A stretch of 64,000 nucleotides of DNA from DTKD01 sp964494345. GTDB lineage: Bacteria; Armatimonadota; UBA5829. Of this stretch, positions 9,595 through 18,462 are shown in pieces (the first letter of the stretch is position 1; each line of letters starts with the position of its first letter). Where the stretch lies: contig CAZBSI010000001.1 in NCBI GenBank assembly GCA_964494345.1, forward strand, positions 372,001-436,000. The letters run 5' to 3'. A program made the translations under genes and the position numbers. The notes beneath the pieces are model-generated. The model did no database searches. It saw only the letters and a list, made by a program, of their open reading frames with translations, and was not told the DNA's origin.

Positions 9595-10408
9595 TTGGAA
9601 TACGCGCGAACTGCTTGATGATTGCCTGCGATCCGTATTTGAGACCACAAATGGTCTCGAATATGAAGTGATTGTCGTGGACAATCTATCATCTGACGAC
9701 AGTGTCGATATGGTGCGTTCGACTTATCCGCAGGTGAGATTAATCGAGAACCAGGACAATGTCGGGTTTCCAAAGGCTAATAATCAGGCATATGGGGTGT
9801 CGTCCGGTCGGCATTTTATGTTGTTGAACCCTGACACGATCTGCCGAGAGGGTGCGCTTGTTGGATTGGTCAGATTCTTGGATGAGCATCCGGATGTCGG
9901 CGCTGTTGGGCCGTTGGTGCTAAACCCCGATGAGACGTTGCAATATTCGTGGGCCAGGTTTCCGAGGCTGATTACTGAGATTCGTGGAATACTCGATAGG
10001 CGAATAGATGGTTTCAAAACTCCGACCACTGCCGAGCAAGTCCGCGAAATCGGGCCATTTGCCACGGATTGGGTCGGAGGCTGTGCGATGGTGATTCGGC
10101 GGACAGCAGTGGAGCAAATCGGCCTGATGGATGAGTCGTTCTTTATGTATAATGAGGAAACCGACTGGTGCTACCGCCTTCACAAGCAGGGCTGGAGCGT
10201 GTGGGTGGAGCCGTCGACTGAGATAGTCCATTTGGGCGGGCAGAGTAGTAGCCGTGCAAAATCTCGCTCTGCTAAGCATCTGCGGGATAGTAAGCGTCAC
10301 TATTTTTCAAAGCACTACGGCGTGTTATCGGGTGGGTTGCTGTATGCTGTTTTGTCGGCGAAGTGGTACGTTTCACAAATGATAACATCTTCAAATAGTA
10401 AGAATTAA
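9569..10408 (+). CDS. GT2 family glycosyltransferase (rhamnosyltransferase-like)
   Basis: 279 aa, TTG start inside the 3' end of the ligase gene. It shows the WbbL/RfbN-like subclass pattern: IAIVSWNTRELLDDCL, EVIVVDNLSSDDS, NVGFPKANN (the typical N-x-G-F-x-x-x-N) and LLNPDT as the DxD-equivalent. FFMYNEETDWCYRL near 190 is the conserved EE/D acceptor motif. This class often transfers rhamnose or related deoxysugars, so that is a weak hint about substrate. It is paralogous to the next gene. Confidence 0.9.
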   Translation: MDLSIAIVSWNTRELLDDCLRSVFETTNGLEYEVIVVDNLSSDDSVDMVRSTYPQVRLIENQDNVGFPKANNQAYGVSSGRHFMLLNPDTICREGALVGLVRFLDEHPDVGAVGPLVLNPDETLQYSWARFPRLITEIRGILDRRIDGFKTPTTAEQVREIGPFATDWVGGCAMVIRRTAVEQIGLMDESFFMYNEETDWCYRLHKQGWSVWVEPSTEIVHLGGQSSSRAKSRSAKHLRDSKRHYFSKHYGVLSGGLLYAVLSAKWYVSQMITSSNSKN

Positions 10409-10424
10409 TTGACCTTATCCGATT

Positions 10425-11432
10425 ATGGCGCGTGAAGATATAGAAATGATCTCAATCATCATCGTAAACTGGAATACTCGTGAGTTGTTAATCGATTGCC
10501 TGGAGTCGATTCGGCAGAACGCGCCTGGTTGTGAGGTGATTGTGGTAGACAACGCGTCGTCGGACGGTTCAGCAGGCGCGGTTAGAGAGCAGTATCCGCA
10601 AGTGAAATTGATTGCCAGTGAGGCTAATCTGGGCTTTGCTGCGGGGAATAATCTCGGCATTGCGGAGGCGACTGGGGAATATGTGCTGTTGTTGAACCCG
10701 GATACTGTGGTGAAACCAAATGCGGTCGAAGCTATGCGGGAATTTTTAGCTGCTAACCCCGATGCGGGGGCTGTTGGCTGCCGGATAGAAAACCCCGACG
10801 GCTCTCAACAGGAGTCATATTGGATGACGTTTCCGAGCCTGGGCTGGCTGTTTTTGAAGGCCCTCTACTTAGACAAAATTGTGCGCCGGTTCCGTAAGGT
10901 AAAAACTGAGGATGACACTCCTTTTCAGGTGGCCCATCTGCTCGGTGCGTGCATAATGGCGCCTCGGCGTATACTTCAGGAGTTGTCCGGGTTTGACGAG
11001 TCCTATTTTTTATATCTCGAAGAGACCGACCTGTGTCAGCGCATTTTTCTGTCGGACAAAAACATCTACTATCTGCCGTCAGCGAGCATAATCCATTTTG
11101 GCCAACAGAGCAGCATACAGGCAGCGGAGTGGACGAATATTCAATTATATTTGAGCACATACAAGTTCATACGCCGCAAAAACAAAAGCCGGGCAGCGAG
11201 ATATGCGCTGCAGGGAGTGATAGCCCTAAGCGCCAGTGTCCGGCTTCTTCTGTGGTCCGTTCGCCTGTGCTCCGGATCGGAGAAACGAACCAGTGCCGTC
11301 AAAATGCTTAAGGGTTATTGGAGACTATTATCCTCGGTGCCGCACTTTGAGGATTATCATAATGCGGGACTATCAGCCACAAGCTTAACCGGGACAAAAT
11401 CTCGGAGTGAGGCATTTCTTGACAGTGCTTGA
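10425..11432 (+). CDS. GT2 family glycosyltransferase (rhamnosyltransferase-like)
   Basis: 335 aa from ATG 10425; the in-frame ATG at 10446 is an alternative that begins directly at MISIIIVNWNTREL. It has the same architecture as its neighbour: EVIVVDNASSDGS, NLGFAAGNNLGI, LLLNPDTVV and FLYLEETDLCQRI. The C-terminal 80 residues include a hydrophobic helix (ALQGVIALSASVRLLLW), possibly a membrane anchor. It closes the first run of glycosyltransferases; the secreted glycosidase gene follows after 33 nt. Confidence 0.9.
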   Translation: MAREDIEMISIIIVNWNTRELLIDCLESIRQNAPGCEVIVVDNASSDGSAGAVREQYPQVKLIASEANLGFAAGNNLGIAEATGEYVLLLNPDTVVKPNAVEAMREFLAANPDAGAVGCRIENPDGSQQESYWMTFPSLGWLFLKALYLDKIVRRFRKVKTEDDTPFQVAHLLGACIMAPRRILQELSGFDESYFLYLEETDLCQRIFLSDKNIYYLPSASIIHFGQQSSIQAAEWTNIQLYLSTYKFIRRKNKSRAARYALQGVIALSASVRLLLWSVRLCSGSEKRTSAVKMLKGYWRLLSSVPHFEDYHNAGLSATSLTGTKSRSEAFLDSA

Positions 11433-11465
11433 ATGCTGGGGTAAGGTTACAACAGGGGAGCATTT

Positions 11466-14400
11466 ATGAACCGGTCGAGATTGCTGATAAAAATTCTTAT
11501 ACTGGCGATTATAACCTGCAGTGCCGCTATCTGCGCCCCGGCGGTCTCGAATGTCGCTGCCGATGCCACACAAGTGCCTCTTTATGACGTTTTTCGACTG
11601 AAGTTCAGTGTAGACACATCCGCCACTAACCTCTACTGGCCGTATGATGAATCCCCAAACACGGGTGTGCCTGCGGGGGTGGGGGTTAGCGTAGATGGAT
11701 TGTTTTCACATGACGACTGGCAGACGACTGTAGTTCAGCCTGCGTTTTATTATCAGGACTACGAGCGCAGCCCGATTACAATAAGCGGAACCACAAGGGA
11801 TTGGATGTATCCAGTAGGGCAGCCATGCTGGTGTATCAGATTTTGCCCTAAAGCAACGGGGTTATGGAAATATAGGATTCGTGTGACAGACTCCAGCGGA
11901 ACGACGATCTACGATCCGCCTTCCAATACCTTTACCTGCGTCGGCTCTTCTAAACGGGGATTTGTCCGGGTTAGCCCCACCGACTCTCGCTACTTTGAAA
12001 CCAGTGATGGCGCTTATTTGAACCTCCTGGGCCTCAGCGACAGCACCACCATAACCTATGCAATGGACGATGCATATGCGAACTATGCCATCAACAAAGT
12101 AAATTTGCTGAGAGTATGGTGGCAGGGTTCTCAGGGGCCGGTGGTGTTCGGATTAAGCGGGCAGGGCGGCATTCCAATATGGATATGGCAGCCTAATGAT
12201 TTGAACGTGACCACTGAAGCTGCCCGACCAGGGGAATTGTTTTCAGGCAAGATATCCGGCAACAGCCAGGCGTGGGTGCCTGATGTCGGGGTTAAGCCGA
12301 ACAAGGACTATCGTTTCAGCGCGTGGATAAAGACGGTCGGTGTTGCAGGAGAGGGTGAATTCGGCGCCTGTTTGGAAGCCTCTGGAGTTCAATCTCAAAA
12401 ACTCTCTGGTGATAACGACTGGTCATTGTTGAGTATAGACATTCACAGCGGACCTGCTCAGAACACGATATCACCGTACATTAAAGTCCGCGACACGACG
12501 GCGGGAGAGGTATATTTCACGGATGTTTCGTTGCGAGAGATAGTGAGTGGCAGTCAACTCGGCCCGGAGCTTGTGTCACGTCCAAACTTCGATGCTTATA
12601 AGTATGTGTCACAAGTCGAGGCTTGGAAGGCCGATTATCAATTGGAGTTGGCCAGAAGCCTCGGCATTTATCTTAAAATATGCCTGCAGGAGAAGCAGGA
12701 TAAAATCTTCGGCCGTATTCAGGCTGATGGCACTGTTGGCGGTCAGAGTGATGATAACGTATACGCGTCAGCCTCCCACGCCAGCCGCACCTACCAGCAA
12801 TATTTCTGGCGTTATATTATCGCCCGCTACGGATATGCCACCAACATTCACTCATTTGAGTTTTGTAATGAGGGAAACCCTTTCAGTGGGAATCACTACA
12901 ACGCGGCAAACGCGTTTGCGGACTATATGCACCAGAACCACCCAAATCATCCACTAATAACCACGTCGTTCTGGCACTCGATACCGATGGACTTCTGGAA
13001 AACCTCATCGTGTGACTATATCGATCTGCACGAATATATCGGCCCGTCGAGATCAACTCCCGACAGCCACGGCCCGAGGATTTATGCATGGTCCGACGTA
13101 GCCACCAATGAATCAAACGCTTCGGCGTTATTACCGTTTACCGGCACGCAAGGCGAGTTCGCATTCGATTCGACTCAATCACACTCAGGGTCCAAGTCTT
13201 TTAAGATCACTGCTTACGCAGGCACAGGCACGGACGGGGCGGTATTTTACAGGCCATATCATGTGGGAGTAGATCCAAACCGCACCTATACCCTCAAGTT
13301 CTGGGCAAAGGGAGAAAATATCGGTCAATCACGATGGAGAAGAGTGGGCTTCAATATAGTGTGGTCCAGAGCGTATCATGAAGACGACTTTCTTGGATGG
13401 ACAACTCCACACGCGCCATTAGGAACATATGATTGGCAGCAGGTTGTGTACACGGGAATAAAGCCGCCTGCAGATGCCAACACGGCTAATATGCAAATTA
13501 TATGCAGTTGCACCCCAGATCATGAAGGCACATTCTGGATCGACGACATAGAGTTCATAGATGAGGTCACGGGCAAGAATCTGTTCGTCGATGGAGGGTT
13601 TGAGGGCGACCGCATCGACTACGACCCCGCTCTTGCGGTGCGAAAATATGGCGTTTTGCTTAATAGTTATAGCCAGCGCATCGGCAAGCCTGCGATGTGG
13701 GGCGAAACGGGGATAAGAGGACCCAATATTCACGGCAGTCCCTATAAAGGGATATACTATACGGGCGAGAGCCAGGAACTCGCCGACGATGTCTCCGGTG
13801 TCTGGTTTCGAAAATTTGTGTGGGGACATGTCGATTCTGAAGCTACGGCCGATATCTGCTGGTGGATCGCCGCTGTCCGCAAATATGGTTTGGCCCGTTA
13901 TATAAAATATTACCAGTCGTTTATGGAGGATATCCCCCTTTCTAACGGCAATTATGTGAATGCGCAGGCTGTTACATCCGTGCCTGCAATGAGAGCCTGG
14001 GGACAGAAGGACCTGGTCAATAATCGAGCGCATCTGTGGATAGACAACCAGCCAGCCACCTGGAAGAAGGCAATCGACAGGGTGAGCGTTCCGGCTGTCA
14101 GCGGCAGTGTGACCGTGTCGGGGTTGAAAGATGGCGCTTATAAAGCGGAATGGTGGAATACCATTACGGGAGCGATCACTAAAACCGAAAATAAGCAGTG
14201 CGTGAACGGTGAAATCGTCCTATCAGTTCAGAACCTGGCCTCGGATATAGCGTGTAAAATAAACCCGATTCCACCGGAATTGGAATTGAAAATACTCTTG
14301 CCTTCCGAGAGCGTCTATCCGTCACAGATTGTGACAATCACGCTTGAATGCAAAAACAATTCGGACACTTCGGTGACCAACGCTGTGGTTTCGGCCAAAG

Positions 14401-14540
14401 TGCCGGCTCAGATGAGTTATATTGCAGCTAGCGGAGGCAGTTACGACGCTAACACGCGCGAGGTCAATTGGACTATAAGCTCCATTGCGCCGAAACAGAC
14501 GATAACGAGAACATTCAAAGCGAAAGTGCAACAGCCTTAA
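11466..14540 (+). CDS. Secreted glycosidase: DUF5060 + clan GH-A-like barrel + CBM-like + DUF11
   Basis: 1024 aa with a signal peptide (positive MNRSR, hydrophobic stretch, cleavage near 24-27) and a GGGGAG ribosome site. Order: DUF5060-like beta domain (about 35-160) and a cellulase-like barrel interrupted by a jelly-roll insert (about 245-360). CNEGNPF then places the acid/base Glu at 469 and WGETGIRG the likely nucleophile at 747, with a second carbohydrate-binding-like domain between them (about 550-700). The C-terminus (about 940-1024) is a DUF11-type repeat used by surface proteins. It sits between glycosyltransferases and the exosortase, which suggests trimming or remodelling of the exopolysaccharide. 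There is no sorting tail. GH family number not determinable by eye. Confidence 0.8.
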   Translation: MNRSRLLIKILILAIITCSAAICAPAVSNVAADATQVPLYDVFRLKFSVDTSATNLYWPYDESPNTGVPAGVGVSVDGLFSHDDWQTTVVQPAFYYQDYERSPITISGTTRDWMYPVGQPCWCIRFCPKATGLWKYRIRVTDSSGTTIYDPPSNTFTCVGSSKRGFVRVSPTDSRYFETSDGAYLNLLGLSDSTTITYAMDDAYANYAINKVNLLRVWWQGSQGPVVFGLSGQGGIPIWIWQPNDLNVTTEAARPGELFSGKISGNSQAWVPDVGVKPNKDYRFSAWIKTVGVAGEGEFGACLEASGVQSQKLSGDNDWSLLSIDIHSGPAQNTISPYIKVRDTTAGEVYFTDVSLREIVSGSQLGPELVSRPNFDAYKYVSQVEAWKADYQLELARSLGIYLKICLQEKQDKIFGRIQADGTVGGQSDDNVYASASHASRTYQQYFWRYIIARYGYATNIHSFEFCNEGNPFSGNHYNAANAFADYMHQNHPNHPLITTSFWHSIPMDFWKTSSCDYIDLHEYIGPSRSTPDSHGPRIYAWSDVATNESNASALLPFTGTQGEFAFDSTQSHSGSKSFKITAYAGTGTDGAVFYRPYHVGVDPNRTYTLKFWAKGENIGQSRWRRVGFNIVWSRAYHEDDFLGWTTPHAPLGTYDWQQVVYTGIKPPADANTANMQIICSCTPDHEGTFWIDDIEFIDEVTGKNLFVDGGFEGDRIDYDPALAVRKYGVLLNSYSQRIGKPAMWGETGIRGPNIHGSPYKGIYYTGESQELADDVSGVWFRKFVWGHVDSEATADICWWIAAVRKYGLARYIKYYQSFMEDIPLSNGNYVNAQAVTSVPAMRAWGQKDLVNNRAHLWIDNQPATWKKAIDRVSVPAVSGSVTVSGLKDGAYKAEWWNTITGAITKTENKQCVNGEIVLSVQNLASDIACKINPIPPELELKILLPSESVYPSQIVTITLECKNNSDTSVTNAVVSAKVPAQMSYIAASGGSYDANTREVNWTISSIAPKQTITRTFKAKVQQP

Positions 14541-14559
14541 TCCGCTGTTCAATCATAAA

Positions 14560-15432
14560 ATGTTATCAAACGAAACAAAATCCAATGTCGCAAAAGTCGT
14601 CGATAAACGCTGGATTATCACAGCCGCTTTCCTCGCCGTGCTGATGTATATTCCCACTTTCAGGTTTCTTTGGGATAAGTGGCAGCAGGATACTCAGTAT
14701 TCGCTGGCATATCTAGTCCCGTTTGTTTGCGGCTACTTTGTATGGAAGAAATGGCCAGAGGCAAAAAAGCTGCCTCGCAGCCCTTCCCGTTGGGGTCTGA
14801 CGATAATCGTTGTTGCAATCATACTGCATCTGACCGGCGTTATTCTCGACGTGTCCGGGCCGTCGGCGCTATCAATTATTCTGCTTATTCTCGGAGGCTG
14901 TATCTATTTCCACGGCTTCGCATTGGTGAAACTGATGGCTTTCCCGCTGGCTTATATGATCTTTATGATTCCGGTGCCGGGGGGAGTTTTGGACAGACTG
15001 GGCTTTCCGATGCAGATTATGGCAAGCGCAGTCACTGCATCATTGCTTAGCCTGACCGGGCTTGAGGTGGTAAGAGCCGGGATTCAGCTCAGTGTCGACG
15101 GGTTTAGTTTTGAGGTGGCTCAGGCGTGCAGCGGGATGAGCTCGCTGGTGGCTTTGGTCGGGGTCACTGCGGTGTTCGCATATATCACCAACCTGCCGCC
15201 AAAGCTCAAATGGGTTCTGTTTTTTCTGGCGCTGCCTATTGCACTCATAGCAAACATCGTGAGAATAACATCTATCGCGCTGGTGGGGTCGTACTGGGAT
15301 TGGGAGATCGCTCTGCGAATATATCACGACTACTCCAGCCCATTGCTCTTTTTGGCCGCTATCGTATTATTGTTTTTCATAAATTGGGGGTTTGAATGGC
15401 TAAACGCCCGAACTACTCCGCAGTCGTCTTGA
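14560..15432 (+). CDS. Exosortase (EpsH family transpeptidase)
   Basis: 290 aa with about eight transmembrane helices. The exosortase catalytic triad is visible: Cys190 in QACSGMSS, Arg235 in ANIVRI and His256 in IYHDYSS. MIPVPGGVLDRLGFPMQ near 150 is also family-typical. By family knowledge it cleaves PEP-CTERM-like C-terminal tails on the outer face of the inner membrane and passes the protein on for attachment or release. Candidate substrates lie 7-17 kb downstream (22442, 23219, 31701). EpsI overlaps its 3' end by 37 nt, so the two are coupled. Confidence 0.94.
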   Translation: MLSNETKSNVAKVVDKRWIITAAFLAVLMYIPTFRFLWDKWQQDTQYSLAYLVPFVCGYFVWKKWPEAKKLPRSPSRWGLTIIVVAIILHLTGVILDVSGPSALSIILLILGGCIYFHGFALVKLMAFPLAYMIFMIPVPGGVLDRLGFPMQIMASAVTASLLSLTGLEVVRAGIQLSVDGFSFEVAQACSGMSSLVALVGVTAVFAYITNLPPKLKWVLFFLALPIALIANIVRITSIALVGSYWDWEIALRIYHDYSSPLLFLAAIVLLFFINWGFEWLNARTTPQSS

Positions 15433-16061
15433 TATTGCTTGCTTCGATTGCAATAACCGGTTGGGCCCAGACACGGGAGTCGATTGCTCACGCGGGCTCC
15501 GACCTCGCATCTCTGCCCAAACAAATCGGCAGTTGGAGCAGCGACAGTTCGTCAGTTCAGTTGGATAAGCAATCTCTCGAAGGCTGGAATATAAAGACAA
15601 AAGACTCGCTGAAGCGGGTCTATGTCGACAAATACGGCACACCTCTTGAGCTTATGGTTATCTACAAAGGCAATGACCGGCGGAGTTGGCACGTCTCCGA
15701 GATGTGTTTCAGTGGTTCCGGATACAACGTAAAGCAATCTACCACAATAATACCTTATGCGGGTCGCAACATAGATGCGGTGAAGTTGTTTGTTGAGGAG
15801 CCTAACAGCGGCTCACAGAGTGTGTCTGTGTATTTCTTCGCACAGGGGACCCACACGGAATACAATTTCACGATTCAACAGTTGAAGATGGCTCTAAACA
15901 GACTGCACCCATCCCGCGACGGTTGGGCCTATATTCGCGTCACCAGCCCGGTTCTGATCTCTGAAAAGGACACAGAAGGCAAAATACGCGAGTTTTTTGC
16001 AGCAGCCTCCGAAGAGATTGTAAGGGCGTTGTCCGCTTCGAATCATCCGTCCGTCGAGTGA
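15396..16061 (+). CDS. epsI: EpsI family exosortase-associated protein (DUF3485)
   Basis: 221 aa, starting inside the exosortase gene. N-terminal hydrophobic segment (signal or anchor, residues 8-24), then a periplasmic domain beginning LASLPKQIGSWSS. RRSWHVSEMCFSGSGY near 95-110 contains the conserved H-x-P/S-E-x-C-x-x-G-x-G signature of EpsI. In many loci this domain is fused to the C-terminus of the exosortase; here it is a separate overlapping gene. Its function is not established beyond co-occurrence with exosortases and exopolysaccharide export. Confidence 0.92.
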   Translation: MAKRPNYSAVVLILLASIAITGWAQTRESIAHAGSDLASLPKQIGSWSSDSSSVQLDKQSLEGWNIKTKDSLKRVYVDKYGTPLELMVIYKGNDRRSWHVSEMCFSGSGYNVKQSTTIIPYAGRNIDAVKLFVEEPNSGSQSVSVYFFAQGTHTEYNFTIQQLKMALNRLHPSRDGWAYIRVTSPVLISEKDTEGKIREFFAAASEEIVRALSASNHPSVE

Positions 16062-16068
16062 ATTATTT

Positions 16069-17259
16069 ATGCGAATACTCTTTCTGGCACATCTATTTCC
16101 GCTCCCTTTAGACTCCGGCGGCAAGATCAAATCGTATCATACGCTGAGGATACTCTCCGGCGCGCATGATGTGTTCACTGTGTCGTATTTAAGAGGAGAA
16201 GATGAGGCGCAGCTTGTCCCAGAACTTAGAAAGCTTGGCGACGGGATTGAAATCGATCTGACACGAACTAAAATAACTCAACTGGCTGATTTGACTACCA
16301 GCATACTCACCAACCGATCATTTATCATCAGCAGAGATTATCGCGCACAGATGCATCGGGCGATTAGAGAGGCAGTGGACAGCTTCAAGCCCGACGTGAT
16401 CCATATAGACCATTTGCAGATGGCGCAATTTGTGGATTTTAACGGGCCATATAAAGTTGTGCTGGACAATCACAACGTTGAGTCGCTGATTATCCAGCGG
16501 GTCGCTCAGACAGCGGAGAGCGTGGCTGTTCGGACATACGCTGCTTTGGAGTGGCCTAAATTGCGCAAATACGAACTTGATATATGCAGGCGCAGCGATT
16601 TGGTCCTTATGGTAAGCGAGCAGGACGTCGCCAGCCTGAGGGCATTAGACAGCCAGCTCGGCGCTGTGGAGGCGGTTCCCATAGGCGTCGATGTTGATCA
16701 TTTTCAGCCGGTAGAGCGCGTGGCGGACTCGAAGAATATTCTGTCGATCGGAACGATGCACTGGCCGCCGAATGTAGATTCTATGCTATATTTTCACAGG
16801 GAGATTCTGCCGTTGGTCTCACAGCGTGTGCCAAACTGTAGCCTGACTATCGCAGGCCAAAAGCCGGTGGATTCAATTCGAGCTTTGGCTGAGGACAAGC
16901 GCGTAGATATTATCGGTTATGTGGATGATGACAGGCAACTCTCGCGCCAGTGCGGCGTATTTATCGTGCCTCTTCGATCCGGCAGCGGCGTCCGAGTCAA
17001 AATATTGAACGCTCTCGCGATGGGTCTGCCCGTGGTATCGACATCCATCGGAGCAGAGGGATTGGCTGTCAACTCCGGAGAACACCTGCTTATAGCGGAC
17101 ACGCCAAACGACTTCGCCGACGCAGTGGTCAAAATCCTTACTGACCGCGAATTAGCCGATAGATTAGGTGCAAACGGGCGCAGACTGGTGTACGAGGAAT
17201 ACTCCTGGGAAAGGGTAGGGCAGAGGCTGCTTTCCCTTTACGATGGGCTGATGTCATGA
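16069..17259 (+). CDS. GT4 glycosyltransferase, exosortase-system sugar transferase (TIGR03087-like)
   Basis: 396 aa. MRILFLAHLFPLPLDSGGKIKSYHTLRIL is the N-terminal signature of the PEP-CTERM-associated sugar transferase group. DNHNVESLI near 140 and PIGVDVDHF near 205 mark the hinge, and RSGSGVRVKILNALAMGLPVVST near 305 is the donor site. It follows EpsI by 7 nt and overlaps the next gene by 4 nt (ATGA), so it is firmly in the exosortase sub-operon. It might act on the polysaccharide or on exosortase-processed proteins; sequence does not say. Confidence 0.9.
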   Translation: MRILFLAHLFPLPLDSGGKIKSYHTLRILSGAHDVFTVSYLRGEDEAQLVPELRKLGDGIEIDLTRTKITQLADLTTSILTNRSFIISRDYRAQMHRAIREAVDSFKPDVIHIDHLQMAQFVDFNGPYKVVLDNHNVESLIIQRVAQTAESVAVRTYAALEWPKLRKYELDICRRSDLVLMVSEQDVASLRALDSQLGAVEAVPIGVDVDHFQPVERVADSKNILSIGTMHWPPNVDSMLYFHREILPLVSQRVPNCSLTIAGQKPVDSIRALAEDKRVDIIGYVDDDRQLSRQCGVFIVPLRSGSGVRVKILNALAMGLPVVSTSIGAEGLAVNSGEHLLIADTPNDFADAVVKILTDRELADRLGANGRRLVYEEYSWERVGQRLLSLYDGLMS

Positions 17260-18431
17260 GAATCCTGTTCATCGCACCGTATATCCCATCCAGAATAAGG
17301 GTGCGGCCATTTCACTTCATAAAGGAATTGGCCCAGCGTCACGACATATACGTTGCTGCACTCGGCGAAAGCAAAAAGGCAGGGTTCGATGAACTTGCAG
17401 ATACAGTGGAGCAGCTCCATATAGTGGGTCATTCGAAGCTGCGAGGAATGACGCAGTCGCTTATGGCGCTCCCGACCCCAACCCCTCTCTGCGCGGCCTA
17501 TTGCTGGTCGCCAGCGATGCGAGGATATCTCAGGAAATTAGTTGCAACAGAGAAATTCGATGTGGTTCACATCGAACATTTAAGAGCCGCACATTTTGCT
17601 GGTTTTTGTGGGCAGACGCCAGTGGTTTTCGACGCTGTGGATTGCCTGACTGGCCTGTTTGGTCAGATGAGGTTCTCAAAACGAAACCCTATCGGACGCC
17701 TGCTTATGATGGAGGAACATTGTAAACTCAGGCGCTATGAGCCTCGCGTTTTGGCTTCATTCCAAAAGGTGGTCATAACATCAGACTCGGAACGCAGTGA
17801 GCTGATATCACTAAATCATTCACTGAACATAGACGTTATTCCAAATGGCGTCGACACGGAATATTTCGCACCGATGGGATCGGAAAAATCTGCGCATAGG
17901 ATAGTGTTTAGTGGCAAGATGGGCTATTACCCCAATTCTCAAGCCGCAAGCTGGTTTGCAACTAATGTGTTTCCCGCCGTGAAGGCTCGATTTTCTGATG
18001 CCGAGTTTACCATAGTCGGCAGCGACCCGCCTTCGGATATTCTCAAACTCCAGGAAACCCCCGGCATCACGGTCACCGGTTTTGTCGACGACATTCGGCC
18101 TTATCTCGACTCCTCAACAGTAGCCGTAGTCCCGATGCAGGTGGCGGTAGGGGTGCAAAATAAAGTTCTTGAGGCGATGGCGATGGCTTTGCCGGTAGTG
18201 GCTACCCCCATATCCACCCGACCGCTGGGGTCAGATTGCCCGGGAGTTGTTCAAACAGATGGCATTTCTGATATGATAGATGAGGTCACCAATTTACTGG
18301 ACAATCCGAAATCCGCGCACGATATCGGTAAGGAGGGGCGGGAGAAGGTAATCGGGGACTTCTCATGGAAATCAAGCGTAACAAAGCTTGAAAAGGTCTA
18401 TGAAGAGGCTGTTAGAGAATACCATAAGTAG
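17256..18431 (+). CDS. GT4 glycosyltransferase, exosortase-system sugar transferase (TIGR03087-like)
   Basis: 391 aa, ATGA overlap with the preceding paralogue. N-terminus MRILFIAPYIPSRIRVRPFHFIKEL shows the R-x-R-x-F-H-x-I/L-x-x-L pattern of the group. HIEHLRAAHF and FDAVDCLT near 105-130 follow, then PNGVDTEYF near 200 and VPMQVAVGVQNKVLEAMAMALPVVAT near 300 (VGxQNKxLEAMA is the diagnostic donor-loop form). Likely works with the adjacent membrane transferase. Confidence 0.9.
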   Translation: MRILFIAPYIPSRIRVRPFHFIKELAQRHDIYVAALGESKKAGFDELADTVEQLHIVGHSKLRGMTQSLMALPTPTPLCAAYCWSPAMRGYLRKLVATEKFDVVHIEHLRAAHFAGFCGQTPVVFDAVDCLTGLFGQMRFSKRNPIGRLLMMEEHCKLRRYEPRVLASFQKVVITSDSERSELISLNHSLNIDVIPNGVDTEYFAPMGSEKSAHRIVFSGKMGYYPNSQAASWFATNVFPAVKARFSDAEFTIVGSDPPSDILKLQETPGITVTGFVDDIRPYLDSSTVAVVPMQVAVGVQNKVLEAMAMALPVVATPISTRPLGSDCPGVVQTDGISDMIDEVTNLLDNPKSAHDIGKEGREKVIGDFSWKSSVTKLEKVYEEAVREYHK

Positions 18432-18462
18432 TCGCTGATTGTGCAATTCGAAGGAGAGCTAC